DNA of 35,929 bases from JAGOEF01 sp964511665 (GCA_964511665.1 CAZEHA010000040.1:1-35929); one strand, 5' to 3'. Positions 18,126-25,453 are shown, counted from the stretch's first letter. The notes: generated by a model not told the origin, from the sequence alone. A program made the numbers and translations.

Positions 18126-20030
18126 TCATTGTTTCTCCACCCTTACATTCTCTATTCGGTGGCCATAGTATAACCTCACCATGTAGGTTCCCAGAGCCAG
18201 TCCACTGATGTCTAACCGGGTTGTTTGTGATTGCAATGACTGCACCAACACGGTTTGTCCCTGCATGTTGAGTATTTTCACAAACGAGACCTCGTTTTCA
18301 TCCGGCAATTGTATTTGTAGATAATCAGTTGCAGGGTTCGGGTAAACCTGTATGGCGGCTGTTTCGCTTAGTGGTTCTGAGCTTACATTGCAATCGACAT
18401 ACACAGGCAACACTATCTGATATGTTTCGCCATATCCGTTGGTAATAGTGACACTTAACTCCGGACCTTCGTAATTATACGGGACCGTAATACTGAAAGG
18501 CATTTCTATTTTATCATCCGATGGGATTTCCGAATATAACGTAGCTGAATTGTAGGTATGGTAATAAGTATTTGTTCCTACATGTACCGAGAAAAATCCT
18601 GTACCCTGAGATTCGGGTATAAATATTGGCGGATAATACAAGTCTTCTATTATTTCGCCTGTGCTAAACTCTATCGTATAAGGCGCCGATTTACCCTGTA
18701 CGTGCAACTTGAAATTATTAGGTATCCCGCAAAATATTGTATCCGGCAGATTGACGCACTCTATGTTTTCGGGTGGCGGGGCTAAATATAACGACCCTTC
18801 ATTACCCAAACTGTCGGTTTTTACCAGCCATGCCTGTTGCCCGGGGTCATAGGTTCCGTCAAAATCTCCATGTCCATGCAGTATATATCCTCCATCTTCA
18901 GTTTTCTTTAATGATGCAGGAAAATTAAACCCAAGAATTTCTGAGGTCTCAAGCTGTTTTGTCCATTGTATTTCTCCATGTCTTGTAAGTTTTATCAATG
19001 CAAAAATATCGCTCCAATTTTCTCGCTTTATTGATAATAAACCGGTAAAGCTTCCGTCTTCTTCCTCCAGAATATCTACAAAATAGGTATTCGAATACCA
19101 CATTTGGTTTTCGTTTTGGTTAAACACAAAAAAACGATAAAAGTACTCATTCAACAGGGTACCCGAAGTATCTACAATGCGCATGCAAGCTTCAAGCAAA
19201 GCATCTCCAGACCAATCATTGCAGATTCCCTGCCCACCACACAACATATAGCTGGTATCACTGACTTGAAGCATTCCCGATATATATCCGTCGTTTATCA
19301 CAGGGTTCCCATAATGTTGCTGCCATATCATATTCCCAATACTGTCGGTCTTTACTAAATACCAGTCCTGGGCAAAGTTCCCGCTGTTAAAACTAAAGGT
19401 ATAACCTCCAAGCAAGATATTATTACTGTTTGTTTTTAGTACACATGTGCCTGTTTCTGTTTCAAATAAGCTACCGCCTCCAATATTTATTTCATCTTCT
19501 ATTGTCTCGATGCCTATGTTATATAGTATCAAACTCATATCGTACTGTCCTGATACAATACTGCTACTTACTATTGCATAAACGGAATCATTGAGCTTTT
19601 CTATATTGTATGTCCCATATATTGCTGTATCTGGTTCCAACAACAGAAAACTTAATGTATCCAATTCCTCATCTAAAACCACAACAAACGGATACTTATT
19701 CTGGTAATCATACGTAATGGCTATGCCACACATGTAATAGGTATTGTGGAGGCTGTCATATTTCATGCAATTATACCCCTCTAAACACATAAAGTTATCT
19801 TTTCGGTATTTCTTTTGTAGAATGATATTGCCTTGTAAATCGAGTTTTGTGAAGGCTATTCCTCTTTCTCCATTTACTAATGAGCCGGTAAGAACTACAT
19901 AAGAATCGTCATGTGCTATCACCGTATTCCCGATATGCGGGTCATTGTCGTAAATAATCTTATTAAACCTCTCCTGTGCATAAGTTTCCATGCACAGGAG
20001 AAGGAATACCGCTATACTGAACAGTTTCAT
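18126..20030 (-). CDS. T9SS cargo protein of unknown function, paralogue A
   Basis: 634 residues. Signal peptide MKLFSIAVFLLLCMETYAQ. The body contains repeated strands of the type LLGGYTFSFNSGNF, WYLVKTDSIGNMIWQ and GGYILHGHGDFDGTY, which look like beta-propeller (delta-60-like) blades, followed by a region with SAPYTIEFSTGE and a T9SS type A sorting domain (IQVYPNPATDYLQIQL). It is closely related to the gene at 20914-22812 (632 residues), sharing several near-identical DNA patches. Its stop TGA overlaps the ATG of the adjoining transposase remnant. No catalytic motif is recognised; adhesion or surface binding is only a guess. Confidence 0.88.
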   Translation of the reverse strand: MKLFSIAVFLLLCMETYAQERFNKIIYDNDPHIGNTVIAHDDSYVVLTGSLVNGERGIAFTKLDLQGNIILQKKYRKDNFMCLEGYNCMKYDSLHNTYYMCGIAITYDYQNKYPFVVVLDEELDTLSFLLLEPDTAIYGTYNIEKLNDSVYAIVSSSIVSGQYDMSLILYNIGIETIEDEINIGGGSLFETETGTCVLKTNSNNILLGGYTFSFNSGNFAQDWYLVKTDSIGNMIWQQHYGNPVINDGYISGMLQVSDTSYMLCGGQGICNDWSGDALLEACMRIVDTSGTLLNEYFYRFFVFNQNENQMWYSNTYFVDILEEEDGSFTGLLSIKRENWSDIFALIKLTRHGEIQWTKQLETSEILGFNFPASLKKTEDGGYILHGHGDFDGTYDPGQQAWLVKTDSLGNEGSLYLAPPPENIECVNLPDTIFCGIPNNFKLHVQGKSAPYTIEFSTGEIIEDLYYPPIFIPESQGTGFFSVHVGTNTYYHTYNSATLYSEIPSDDKIEMPFSITVPYNYEGPELSVTITNGYGETYQIVLPVYVDCNVSSEPLSETAAIQVYPNPATDYLQIQLPDENEVSFVKILNMQGQTVLVQSLQSQTTRLDISGLALGTYMVRLYYGHRIENVRVEKQ

Positions 20031-20065
20031 CGGCTTACATTTTCGTGAATTTTTCTACTGCATCA

Positions 20066-20143
20066 CCCATTATAGATGAAAAACAAATTCACCATGCTAA
20101 GATACAAATATTTGGGTTGTTGGCGTTCGATGAGGGGTTTTTT
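20066..20143 (-). promoter_or_regulatory. Upstream region of paralogue A, identical to that of paralogue B
   Basis: 78 bp identical to 22848-22925. On the minus strand it contains AATATTTG (20105-20112), one mismatch from the -7 consensus, giving a leader of about 70 nt. No TTTG is seen at the expected -33 position. Confidence 0.45.
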
Positions 20144-20173
20144 CGCAAGGTTTTTTATGCAGGCACAGGATTA

Positions 20174-20731
20174 TTACCATGCCCCCGGATTATTCCTGAT
20201 GTATTCCACAATACGTTGGTATTCCGCATCATTGCGGATGATACGGTCGTCGTAATCGGTTTGCCAATTTTTCCGTCCCGCCGTATTTCGGGCAATATTG
20301 ATTTGTTTGGATGTTTGCATTTTGAATTTCCCCATGATTTTCGGAATCAACATATTCCGGCGCGATAAACGGTATTGTTCCCGGGTTGGGAATTTCGGCA
20401 GGTCAATTTCATGAAATTGACCTGCCGTAACCGCAACCCCATTATTAAACCCATAATCACCCAATTCGATGATTGCGTGAATATGGTCGGGCATGATTAC
20501 CCATTCGTGCAAAACAATCCGGCAATGATATTCCGGCAATTTCAACAATTCCTGTTTTACAATGCGGCCACATACCGATAAATACATTTCTTTGTTTACC
20601 ACATCGCCAAACAGGTATGCCCTGTTCTGTGTACATTGGGTAATATAATACCTGCCCGGGCGCGAATAATCGTATTCCACCATCCGCTTCGAACGGTTCA
20701 GGTGCAGATTCGGGTTCATTTTCATTTTCAT
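20174..20731 (-). CDS. REP-associated tyrosine transposase (RAYT), IS200-like Y1 family
   Basis: 185 residues. HUH endonuclease: metal-binding H83 and H85 in MPDHIHAI and the nucleophile Y177 in VEYIRNNP, aligning with Y115 of E. coli TnpA-REP. The protein stops three residues after NNP, shorter at the C-terminus than many relatives, so it may be slightly truncated. The start could be any of three ATGs (20731, 20725, 20719). The first overlaps by ATGA the stop of a cargo-gene fragment upstream on the same strand. The coding sequence contains a perfect 32-bp palindrome. RAYTs move or process short palindromic REP elements, and a deleted copy lies at 17954-18125. Confidence 0.92.
   Translation of the reverse strand: MKMKMNPNLHLNRSKRMVEYDYSRPGRYYITQCTQNRAYLFGDVVNKEMYLSVCGRIVKQELLKLPEYHCRIVLHEWVIMPDHIHAIIELGDYGFNNGVAVTAGQFHEIDLPKFPTREQYRLSRRNMLIPKIMGKFKMQTSKQINIARNTAGRKNWQTDYDDRIIRNDAEYQRIVEYIRNNPGAW
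20396..20427. repeat. Perfect 32-bp palindrome inside the RAYT gene
   Basis: The left arm CGGCAGGTCAATTTCA (20396-20411) is the exact reverse complement of 20412-20427, with no loop. It encodes in frame around residues TAGQFHEIDLP. In the deleted copy at 17954-18125 only the right half survives: the deletion ends within the TGAA just right of the centre. Confidence 0.92.
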
Positions 20732-20815
20732 TGTTTCTCCACCCTAACATTCTCTATCCGGTGGCCACAGTATAACCTCACCATATAGGTTCCCGGGGCC
20801 AGGTCGCTGATGTCT
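20728..20815 (-). pseudogene. 3' fragment of a T9SS cargo gene
   Basis: 88 bp encoding the last 29 codons and stop of the same sorting domain as both paralogues (ends RIENVRVEKQ). Homology stops abruptly at 20815/20816. Nothing of the remaining gene is present before the intact paralogue B starts its own 3' end at 20914. It is the relic of a third cargo gene copy. Confidence 0.85.
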
Positions 20816-20822
20816 CACTCCC

Positions 20823-20852
20823 GCTCCGAGTCACCGCTTCGAGACTCGGAGC
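20823..20852. repeat. 10-bp inverted repeat hairpin next to the RAYT and gene fragment
   Basis: GCTCCGAGTC (20823-20832) and GACTCGGAGC (20843-20852) are perfect complements around a 10-nt loop. It sits in the only unique sequence (20816-20913) between the gene fragment and paralogue B. There is no T run on either side, so it is not an evident terminator. It could be a REP-type substrate of the RAYT. Confidence 0.6.
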
Positions 20853-20913
20853 CTTTCTCCTGCTTTCACAAACCCATTGGGTATTTTGTTCTAATGCCTG
20901 CATCTTTTCATTT

Positions 20914-22812
20914 TCATTGTTTCTCCATCCTTACATTCTCTATCCGGTGGCCATAGTATAACCTCACCATATAGGTTCCAGTGGCCAGGTCGCTGATGTC
21001 TAACCGGGTTGTTTGTGATTGCAATGACTGCACCAACATGGTTTGTCCCTGCATGTTGAGTATTTTCACAAACGAGACCTCGTTTTCATCCGGCAATTGT
21101 ATTTGTAGATAATCAGTTGCAGGGTTCGGGTAAACCTGTATGGCGGCTGTTTCGCTTAGTGGTTCTGAGCTTACATTGCAATCGACATACACAGGAAGTG
21201 TAATTTCGTAACTTTCTCCGATGCCGTTGGTTAATCCTACGCTAATGGTGGTATCAGTATAGTTCTCAGGGACAGTAATTGAAAACGGGATTTCAATATA
21301 ATCAGGAATCGATTCTTCGTTTTGCGTTTCGTTAAATATGGTCGCTGAATCGTAAGAGTGAGTGTAATTAGTTAGTCCAACTAACACATCGAAATCTGTT
21401 CCGGTTTCAATCGTTGCCGATAAAAAAACAGGAGGATAGTATAGCGAATCTATTTGTTCTCCTGTACTAAAATTAAGTGTGTAAGGCGCCGACTTTCCCT
21501 GTACCTGCAATTTGCAGCTATAAGTTTGTTCACAATACAAGGTGTCTGGCAAACCTGTGCAGTTTATTAGTTCAGGGGGAGGCTGGGGGTAAACAGAGCC
21601 TTCAACTCCCAGACTGTCAGTTTTTATTAGAAAGAATTGCTGTCCTGATGGATAATTTGCATACCCATGAATTATAAATCCGCTATCATGTGTCTGTTTA
21701 ATTGACGATGGCTCGCTTAGGCCCAGCTCCTCATAGGCTTGCAAACGTCTTGTCCAGATTATTTTACCGTTTGATGTCAACTTCATTACCAAAAATCTTC
21801 CATTGGTGTAATAATCTGCATAATACAATAAGCCGGCATAACCGCTATCTTCCAATTCAATGAGATCCGTAAAATAGGTCATCGAATATCTTATCTCATC
21901 TTGCATTTGACTATATAAATAATGCCGGTAAAACTTTTCCCATACCAGGTTCCCCGACGTATCTACCATACGCAAAGCTCCTTCAAGAATGGCATCTCCA
22001 TTGTCATTGCAGATTCCCTGCCCACCACACAACATATAGCTGGTATCACTGATTTGAAGCATTCCCGATATATAGCCGTCGTTTATCACTGGGTTCCCAT
22101 AATGTTGCTGCCATATCATATTCCCAATACTGTCGGTCTTTACTAAATACCAGTCCTGGGCAAAGTTCCCGCTGTTAAATCCAAAGCTAAAACCTCCCAA
22201 TAATATTTCATTATTTGTTGTTTTAATTACTTTTCTCGAAGCTTCATTAGAAGTATAATCCGGAACACCATAGCCGATTTTCAGTACAGTCTCATCATAA
22301 CCATAAATCATTAGCCCCATCTCTGTGTCATCAGGTGTAATAATTTGACCAGTGATTGCATAATGAGTATTATCTAGTTTTATAACATCTACGGTAGTGT
22401 AAACAGAATCAACTTCAATTATTTTAAAAATAATTGTGTCTAAATTTTCATTTAATTCAACAAAAAATGGATACTTATTTTGATAATCATAAGTCATCGC
22501 TAATCCACATAAATAGAATAAATTAGTAATGCTGTCATATTTCATACAGTTATATCTTCCTTCATAACAGAGGTAGTTATCTTTTCGATATTTCTTTTGC
22601 AGAATTACATTGCCCTGTTTATCAACTTTGGTTAAAGCTATCCCCCGTTCTCCGTTTACCAAAGTACCGGTTAACATAACATAGTTGCTGTCGCAAACAA
22701 TCACTGTATTCCCAATATGCGGGTCATTGTCGTAAATAATCTTATTATACCTCTCCTGTGCATAAGAGCCCATGCACAGGAGAAGGAATAATATAATGCT
22801 TAACTGCTTCAT
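20914..22812 (-). CDS. T9SS cargo protein of unknown function, paralogue B
   Basis: 632 residues with the same architecture as paralogue A: signal peptide MKQLSIILFLLLCMGSYAQ, propeller-like strands, a region with SAPYTLNFSTGEQ, and a T9SS sorting domain. DNA at 20993-21195 differs from 18205-18407 at one base in 203, and 22004-22179 differs from 19216-19391 at only a few positions in 176. Between these patches the proteins are clearly diverged. The stop overlaps an ATG as in the other copies, but the transposase homology ends after about 13 bp. No function can be assigned. Confidence 0.88.
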   Translation of the reverse strand: MKQLSIILFLLLCMGSYAQERYNKIIYDNDPHIGNTVIVCDSNYVMLTGTLVNGERGIALTKVDKQGNVILQKKYRKDNYLCYEGRYNCMKYDSITNLFYLCGLAMTYDYQNKYPFFVELNENLDTIIFKIIEVDSVYTTVDVIKLDNTHYAITGQIITPDDTEMGLMIYGYDETVLKIGYGVPDYTSNEASRKVIKTTNNEILLGGFSFGFNSGNFAQDWYLVKTDSIGNMIWQQHYGNPVINDGYISGMLQISDTSYMLCGGQGICNDNGDAILEGALRMVDTSGNLVWEKFYRHYLYSQMQDEIRYSMTYFTDLIELEDSGYAGLLYYADYYTNGRFLVMKLTSNGKIIWTRRLQAYEELGLSEPSSIKQTHDSGFIIHGYANYPSGQQFFLIKTDSLGVEGSVYPQPPPELINCTGLPDTLYCEQTYSCKLQVQGKSAPYTLNFSTGEQIDSLYYPPVFLSATIETGTDFDVLVGLTNYTHSYDSATIFNETQNEESIPDYIEIPFSITVPENYTDTTISVGLTNGIGESYEITLPVYVDCNVSSEPLSETAAIQVYPNPATDYLQIQLPDENEVSFVKILNMQGQTMLVQSLQSQTTRLDISDLATGTYMVRLYYGHRIENVRMEKQ

Positions 22813-22847
22813 AAGTTTACATTTTTGTGAATTTATTTACGGCATCG

Positions 22848-22925
22848 CCCATTATAGATGAAAAACAAATTCACCATGCTAAGATACAAATATTTGGGTT
22901 GTTGGCGTTCGATGAGGGGTTTTTT
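22848..22925 (-). promoter_or_regulatory. Upstream region of paralogue B
   Basis: Identical over 78 bp to 20066-20143, with the same -7-like AATATTTG (22887-22894, minus strand). Identity ends in the T run at 22925, marking the outer limit of the duplicated unit. Confidence 0.45.
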
Positions 22926-22956
22926 TTAAATGGTTTTTTATGCGGGTTGCCTTGCA

Positions 22957-23901
22957 TTACATCATCTCCAATTGATGGTACTTTGCTTCCATCACCGATT
23001 TGTAAGCCATTTTCATTTCATCGGAGAGGAAAGAGATATCGATTAAACGATATGCATGGGCTTTGTTTTTTATCATCCTGCGAAAGATGCTTTGAATTTG
23101 TTTATCAGTAAGCCCCAAATCGGTTCCGAATTGCTCAAAATCGTTTCGTGTAAATCGTTTTTTTCGTCCTCTCATCGGAAGGGCAAGCTCTTCTTTATCG
23201 TCGGGCAATACTATGGCAACATTTAATAAATCGTAAGCCGGTGAGAGCATCCAGCCCGAAGAACTTTTGATTAACGAAAAGTTTTTGAGGTGCATGTCGT
23301 TGTTTCCTGTCAAAAACGAGAAAAGAACCAATTCGAAGTAAAACACTTTATCGAGCAAGGTATTTACTGAATATTCTCCAATAGCCTTCCCGATTTTCTC
23401 CATCGAGCTTTTATATTTATCGTTGGCTTCGGTAATCTGAAACATATCTATCATGTGTATCTTTTCGCCGGAATCGGTGCGATCGATTCGTTTGGTTATA
23501 TACGACAATTCGCCCGATGCCAAACGGATTAATGACGAAGGAACTACCCTGATACCAAAACTTCGTGCAATTCGCATGCTGAGGTGTTCGTTTTGTGGCA
23601 TTTCGCGATAGTGTTCCGAAGGGGGTTTAAAAATATACTGTCCGCCCAATGCACCAACAATCGTCAAACGCTTATCTGCTGTTTCTTTTGTTTTTCTTAC
23701 TAGCGATAAGGATAGTTTTGCCTGAACTCCGGGCACCGAAACACTGCGTTCCACAACATTCTTTGCCAACTCATCCATCTGACTCAACGAATACCCGATG
23801 TTGGGAGCTGCAGCTGTCCCAAAAAACTCCATAGAGCAGTTTTTATGATAGCTGAGTCCATTCTCAACAGGCTCGTAACAATACAAACATTTATTCGCCA
23901 T
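22957..23901 (-). CDS. hipT: HipT-like serine/threonine kinase toxin (split HipA C-terminal part)
   Basis: 314 residues. Lacks the HipA N-terminal subdomain, which is supplied by the preceding gene. The N-terminus has CLYC and HKNC, a zinc-ribbon-like pair (C5, C8, H19, C22). The glycine-rich loop PGVQAKLSLSL carries S64 and S66, matching the SxS autophosphorylation motif known from E. coli HipT (S57, S59, as I recall). Other kinase residues: K92 (YIFKPP), catalytic D202 in NNDMHLKNFSL with N207, and Mg-binding D224 in SPAYDLLN. HipA-type toxins phosphorylate aminoacyl-tRNA synthetases (GltX for HipA, TrpS for HipT); the target here is unknown. It overlaps hipS by 11 bp. Confidence 0.9.
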   Translation of the reverse strand: MANKCLYCYEPVENGLSYHKNCSMEFFGTAAAPNIGYSLSQMDELAKNVVERSVSVPGVQAKLSLSLVRKTKETADKRLTIVGALGGQYIFKPPSEHYREMPQNEHLSMRIARSFGIRVVPSSLIRLASGELSYITKRIDRTDSGEKIHMIDMFQITEANDKYKSSMEKIGKAIGEYSVNTLLDKVFYFELVLFSFLTGNNDMHLKNFSLIKSSSGWMLSPAYDLLNVAIVLPDDKEELALPMRGRKKRFTRNDFEQFGTDLGLTDKQIQSIFRRMIKNKAHAYRLIDISFLSDEMKMAYKSVMEAKYHQLEMM

Positions 23902-24232
23902 CGCTTCCTCCTGCAGTTATAGGTTTCACACTAACAGCCCCGATGCAATTCTGGCAACAGGCCAGCAACAAACCCATGCGGTCGCTTTTATTGATTTTCC
24001 AGTTCGAGGCTGCAATATCGAGCAACCATCCTTCGGGGATAAGTCCTTCGAAAAATGGAAATAATCGCGGCGATGTATAAGCCCCTTGTGATACCGGCAT
24101 GGTGAATGTGATGAAATCATCCGGATGCGTATTTATGTATTCAGCATCGTAGCGAAATACATATTCGCCGTCGTCGGTTTCGGTTAGGATACCAGCCGGG
24201 ATGTCTTTATAAAAAACTTGTCCCTGTCTCAT
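23891..24232 (-). CDS. hipS: HipS-like protein (HipA N-terminal subdomain as a separate gene)
   Basis: 113 residues. The sequence VFYKDIPAGILTE...YVFRYDAEYI and SPRLFPFFEGLIPEGWLL is the HipA N-terminal subdomain 1 fold. In the tripartite HipBST system HipS is the antitoxin that blocks HipT. W69 in IPEGW sits where E. coli HipS has W65, reported to enter the HipT active site (from memory). Its ATG overlaps the hipB stop (24229-24232, ATGA) and its own end overlaps hipT, so all three proteins are probably translationally coupled. Alternative: it may be a structural half of a split HipA rather than the true antitoxin. Confidence 0.88.
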   Translation of the reverse strand: MRQGQVFYKDIPAGILTETDDGEYVFRYDAEYINTHPDDFITFTMPVSQGAYTSPRLFPFFEGLIPEGWLLDIAASNWKINKSDRMGLLLACCQNCIGAVSVKPITAGGSDGE

Positions 24233-24438
24233 TTCTTAAGCTCTTTACTGCTAACCGGTGCCAGTTCGTGTCCGAACATTTGCAGTACCAGGTTCACCTT
24301 GTCGAGATTCATATTGGTTTTCCCTTGTTCTATTTTCCGAACCAGGGTCAGGGCAACACCTGCACGTTCAGCAAACTCACTTTGCGTTAGTTTAACCTCC
24401 CTGCGGCGCTCTTTTACAAATTCTGCCAGTGTTTTCAT
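24229..24438 (-). CDS. hipB: HipB-like XRE-family DNA-binding protein
   Basis: 69 residues from ATG 24438. The longer frame starts at TTG 24477, upstream of the -7 element, and is rejected. It is a single helix-turn-helix domain of the XRE/Cro type (LTQSEFAERAGVALTLVRKIEQGKTN), close in length to other HipB proteins (about 75-110). HipB proteins bind operators upstream of their own operon and hold the toxin complex. Three operator-like palindromes lie at 24437-24538, the first covering this start codon, consistent with autorepression. Confidence 0.92.
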   Translation of the reverse strand: MKTLAEFVKERRREVKLTQSEFAERAGVALTLVRKIEQGKTNMNLDKVNLVLQMFGHELAPVSSKELKK

Positions 24439-24458
24439 TATATGCTTATGAATATAAT
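24437..24458. promoter_or_regulatory. hipB operator-like palindrome 1
   Basis: ATTATATGC, 4-bp spacer, GAATATAAT: one mismatch from a perfect 9+9 inverted repeat. It overlaps the hipB ATG (24436-24438) and the predicted transcription start. Confidence 0.65.
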
Positions 24459-24464
24459 TATCTG

Positions 24465-24472
24465 CAAATATA
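24465..24472 (-). promoter_or_regulatory. -7 element TATATTTG of the hipBST promoter
   Basis: Exact TAnnTTTG on the minus strand, located between operators 1 and 2. The predicted start of transcription lies in operator 1. No clear -33 TTTG is present. Confidence 0.6.
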
Positions 24473-24476
24473 CACA

Positions 24477-24498
24477 ATTATATGCAATTAGATATAGT
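24477..24498. promoter_or_regulatory. hipB operator-like palindrome 2
   Basis: ATTATATGC, 4-bp spacer, AGATATAGT: perfect left half-site and 6 of 9 matches on the right. It starts exactly 40 bp from operator 1. Confidence 0.5.
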
Positions 24499-24516
24499 TG
24501 GATTAAAAATAATTAA

Positions 24517-24538
24517 ATTATATGTTTTGGCATATAAT
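24517..24538. promoter_or_regulatory. hipB operator-like palindrome 3
   Basis: ATTATATGT, 4-bp spacer, GCATATAAT: one mismatch from perfect symmetry. It starts 40 bp from operator 2 and lies 4 bp from the stop codon of the ADP-ribosylglycohydrolase. The same bases can fold as a weak AT-rich hairpin downstream of that gene, so a dual role as terminator is possible. Confidence 0.6.
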
Positions 24539-24541
24539 TCG

Positions 24542-25453
24542 TTAATTCACACAAAGCAAGTCGGCGCGTTCCACAATTTCTTTTTCCCAAAACAGCAATT
24601 TGCGCCATTCTTCGGGTATTGATTCGTATCCGTAGAAAGCACCTGCCAGTTGTCCGGCCACGGCACCAACGGTATCGGCATCGTCGCCCAGATTGACCGC
24701 TTTAAGCAAGCATTGGCTGAAATTTTCGCTGTGCCATAATGCCCACAAGGCAGCTTCGAGAGTTGCAATGCAATAGGCACTGCTCACTATTTCGTTTTCG
24801 GTTTTGTTCATGAAAGAACCATGCAAAATGCGTGAGATGTTGCTCTCGATATTGGGAATCAACAATTCGGCTTTTTGAATAAACGCGGGGCCGGTAATTG
24901 TGGTTTTATCGGAGCAATCGATGAGTTCTTTCAGATAGAGTGCGAGCAACATACACGACTGCAATGCTTCGGGGGCTGCATGTGTGGTTTTACTGCTGAG
25001 TGCAGCATATTTCATTAAATCGTTTGTGTTTTCATAGTATTTTATTACCACCGGAGCCAAACGCATAATACTTCCATTACCAGCAGTGCGTGGATTGTCG
25101 CTGCCCGAGTAGGCCTCGGTGGTTTCTTCGTAACGCATCAGGGCATTTCGGGTGGTAAGGCCAATGTCGAAGCAACCACCGTCGGAACTGTTGTAGCCAT
25201 TGCGATACCAGTCGATATATTTATCCATTTGGTCGGCGGCGTCAAATCCTTCCTGCTCTATCAGGCTGTCGGCAAGGCACAGTGCCATCGATGTGTCGTC
25301 GGTCCACCTCCCGGGCTTAAGCGAGAAGGGTCCTCCACCCCTGATAGTGTCGACAGGTTTAAAACTGCCACGGGGCATAAACTCAACACTGGTTCCCAAC
25401 GCATCGCCGGTAGCCAAACCAACCAGCATTCCCCTGCACTTTGATACTCTCAT
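24542..25453 (-). CDS. ADP-ribosylglycohydrolase (DraG/ARH family)
   Basis: 303 residues, the usual family length. The family removes ADP-ribose from arginine or other acceptors on proteins, or hydrolyses related ADP-ribose compounds, using two Mg ions. Metal-binding motifs are present: GRWTDDTSMAL (T51, D52, D53) and NLGDDADTVGAVAGQLAGAFYG (D257, D258, D260, T261); the N-terminal GMLVGLATGDALG is also typical. It is upstream of hipBST on the same strand but separated by the operator region, so it is probably its own unit. No ADP-ribosyltransferase partner is seen in the window. Confidence 0.92.
   Translation of the reverse strand: MRVSKCRGMLVGLATGDALGTSVEFMPRGSFKPVDTIRGGGPFSLKPGRWTDDTSMALCLADSLIEQEGFDAADQMDKYIDWYRNGYNSSDGGCFDIGLTTRNALMRYEETTEAYSGSDNPRTAGNGSIMRLAPVVIKYYENTNDLMKYAALSSKTTHAAPEALQSCMLLALYLKELIDCSDKTTITGPAFIQKAELLIPNIESNISRILHGSFMNKTENEIVSSAYCIATLEAALWALWHSENFSQCLLKAVNLGDDADTVGAVAGQLAGAFYGYESIPEEWRKLLFWEKEIVERADLLCVN

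Noticed and set aside
24439..24477. Upstream TTG start for hipB, adding 13 residues
   Set aside because: It lies upstream of the predicted -7 element and within operator 2; ATG 24438 gives a standard HipB N-terminus.
24516..24539. AT-rich hairpin as a simple terminator of the ADP-ribosylglycohydrolase gene
   Set aside because: It matches two other palindromes in half-site, 4-bp spacer and 40-bp phase, so an operator is the better primary call; termination as a side role stays possible.
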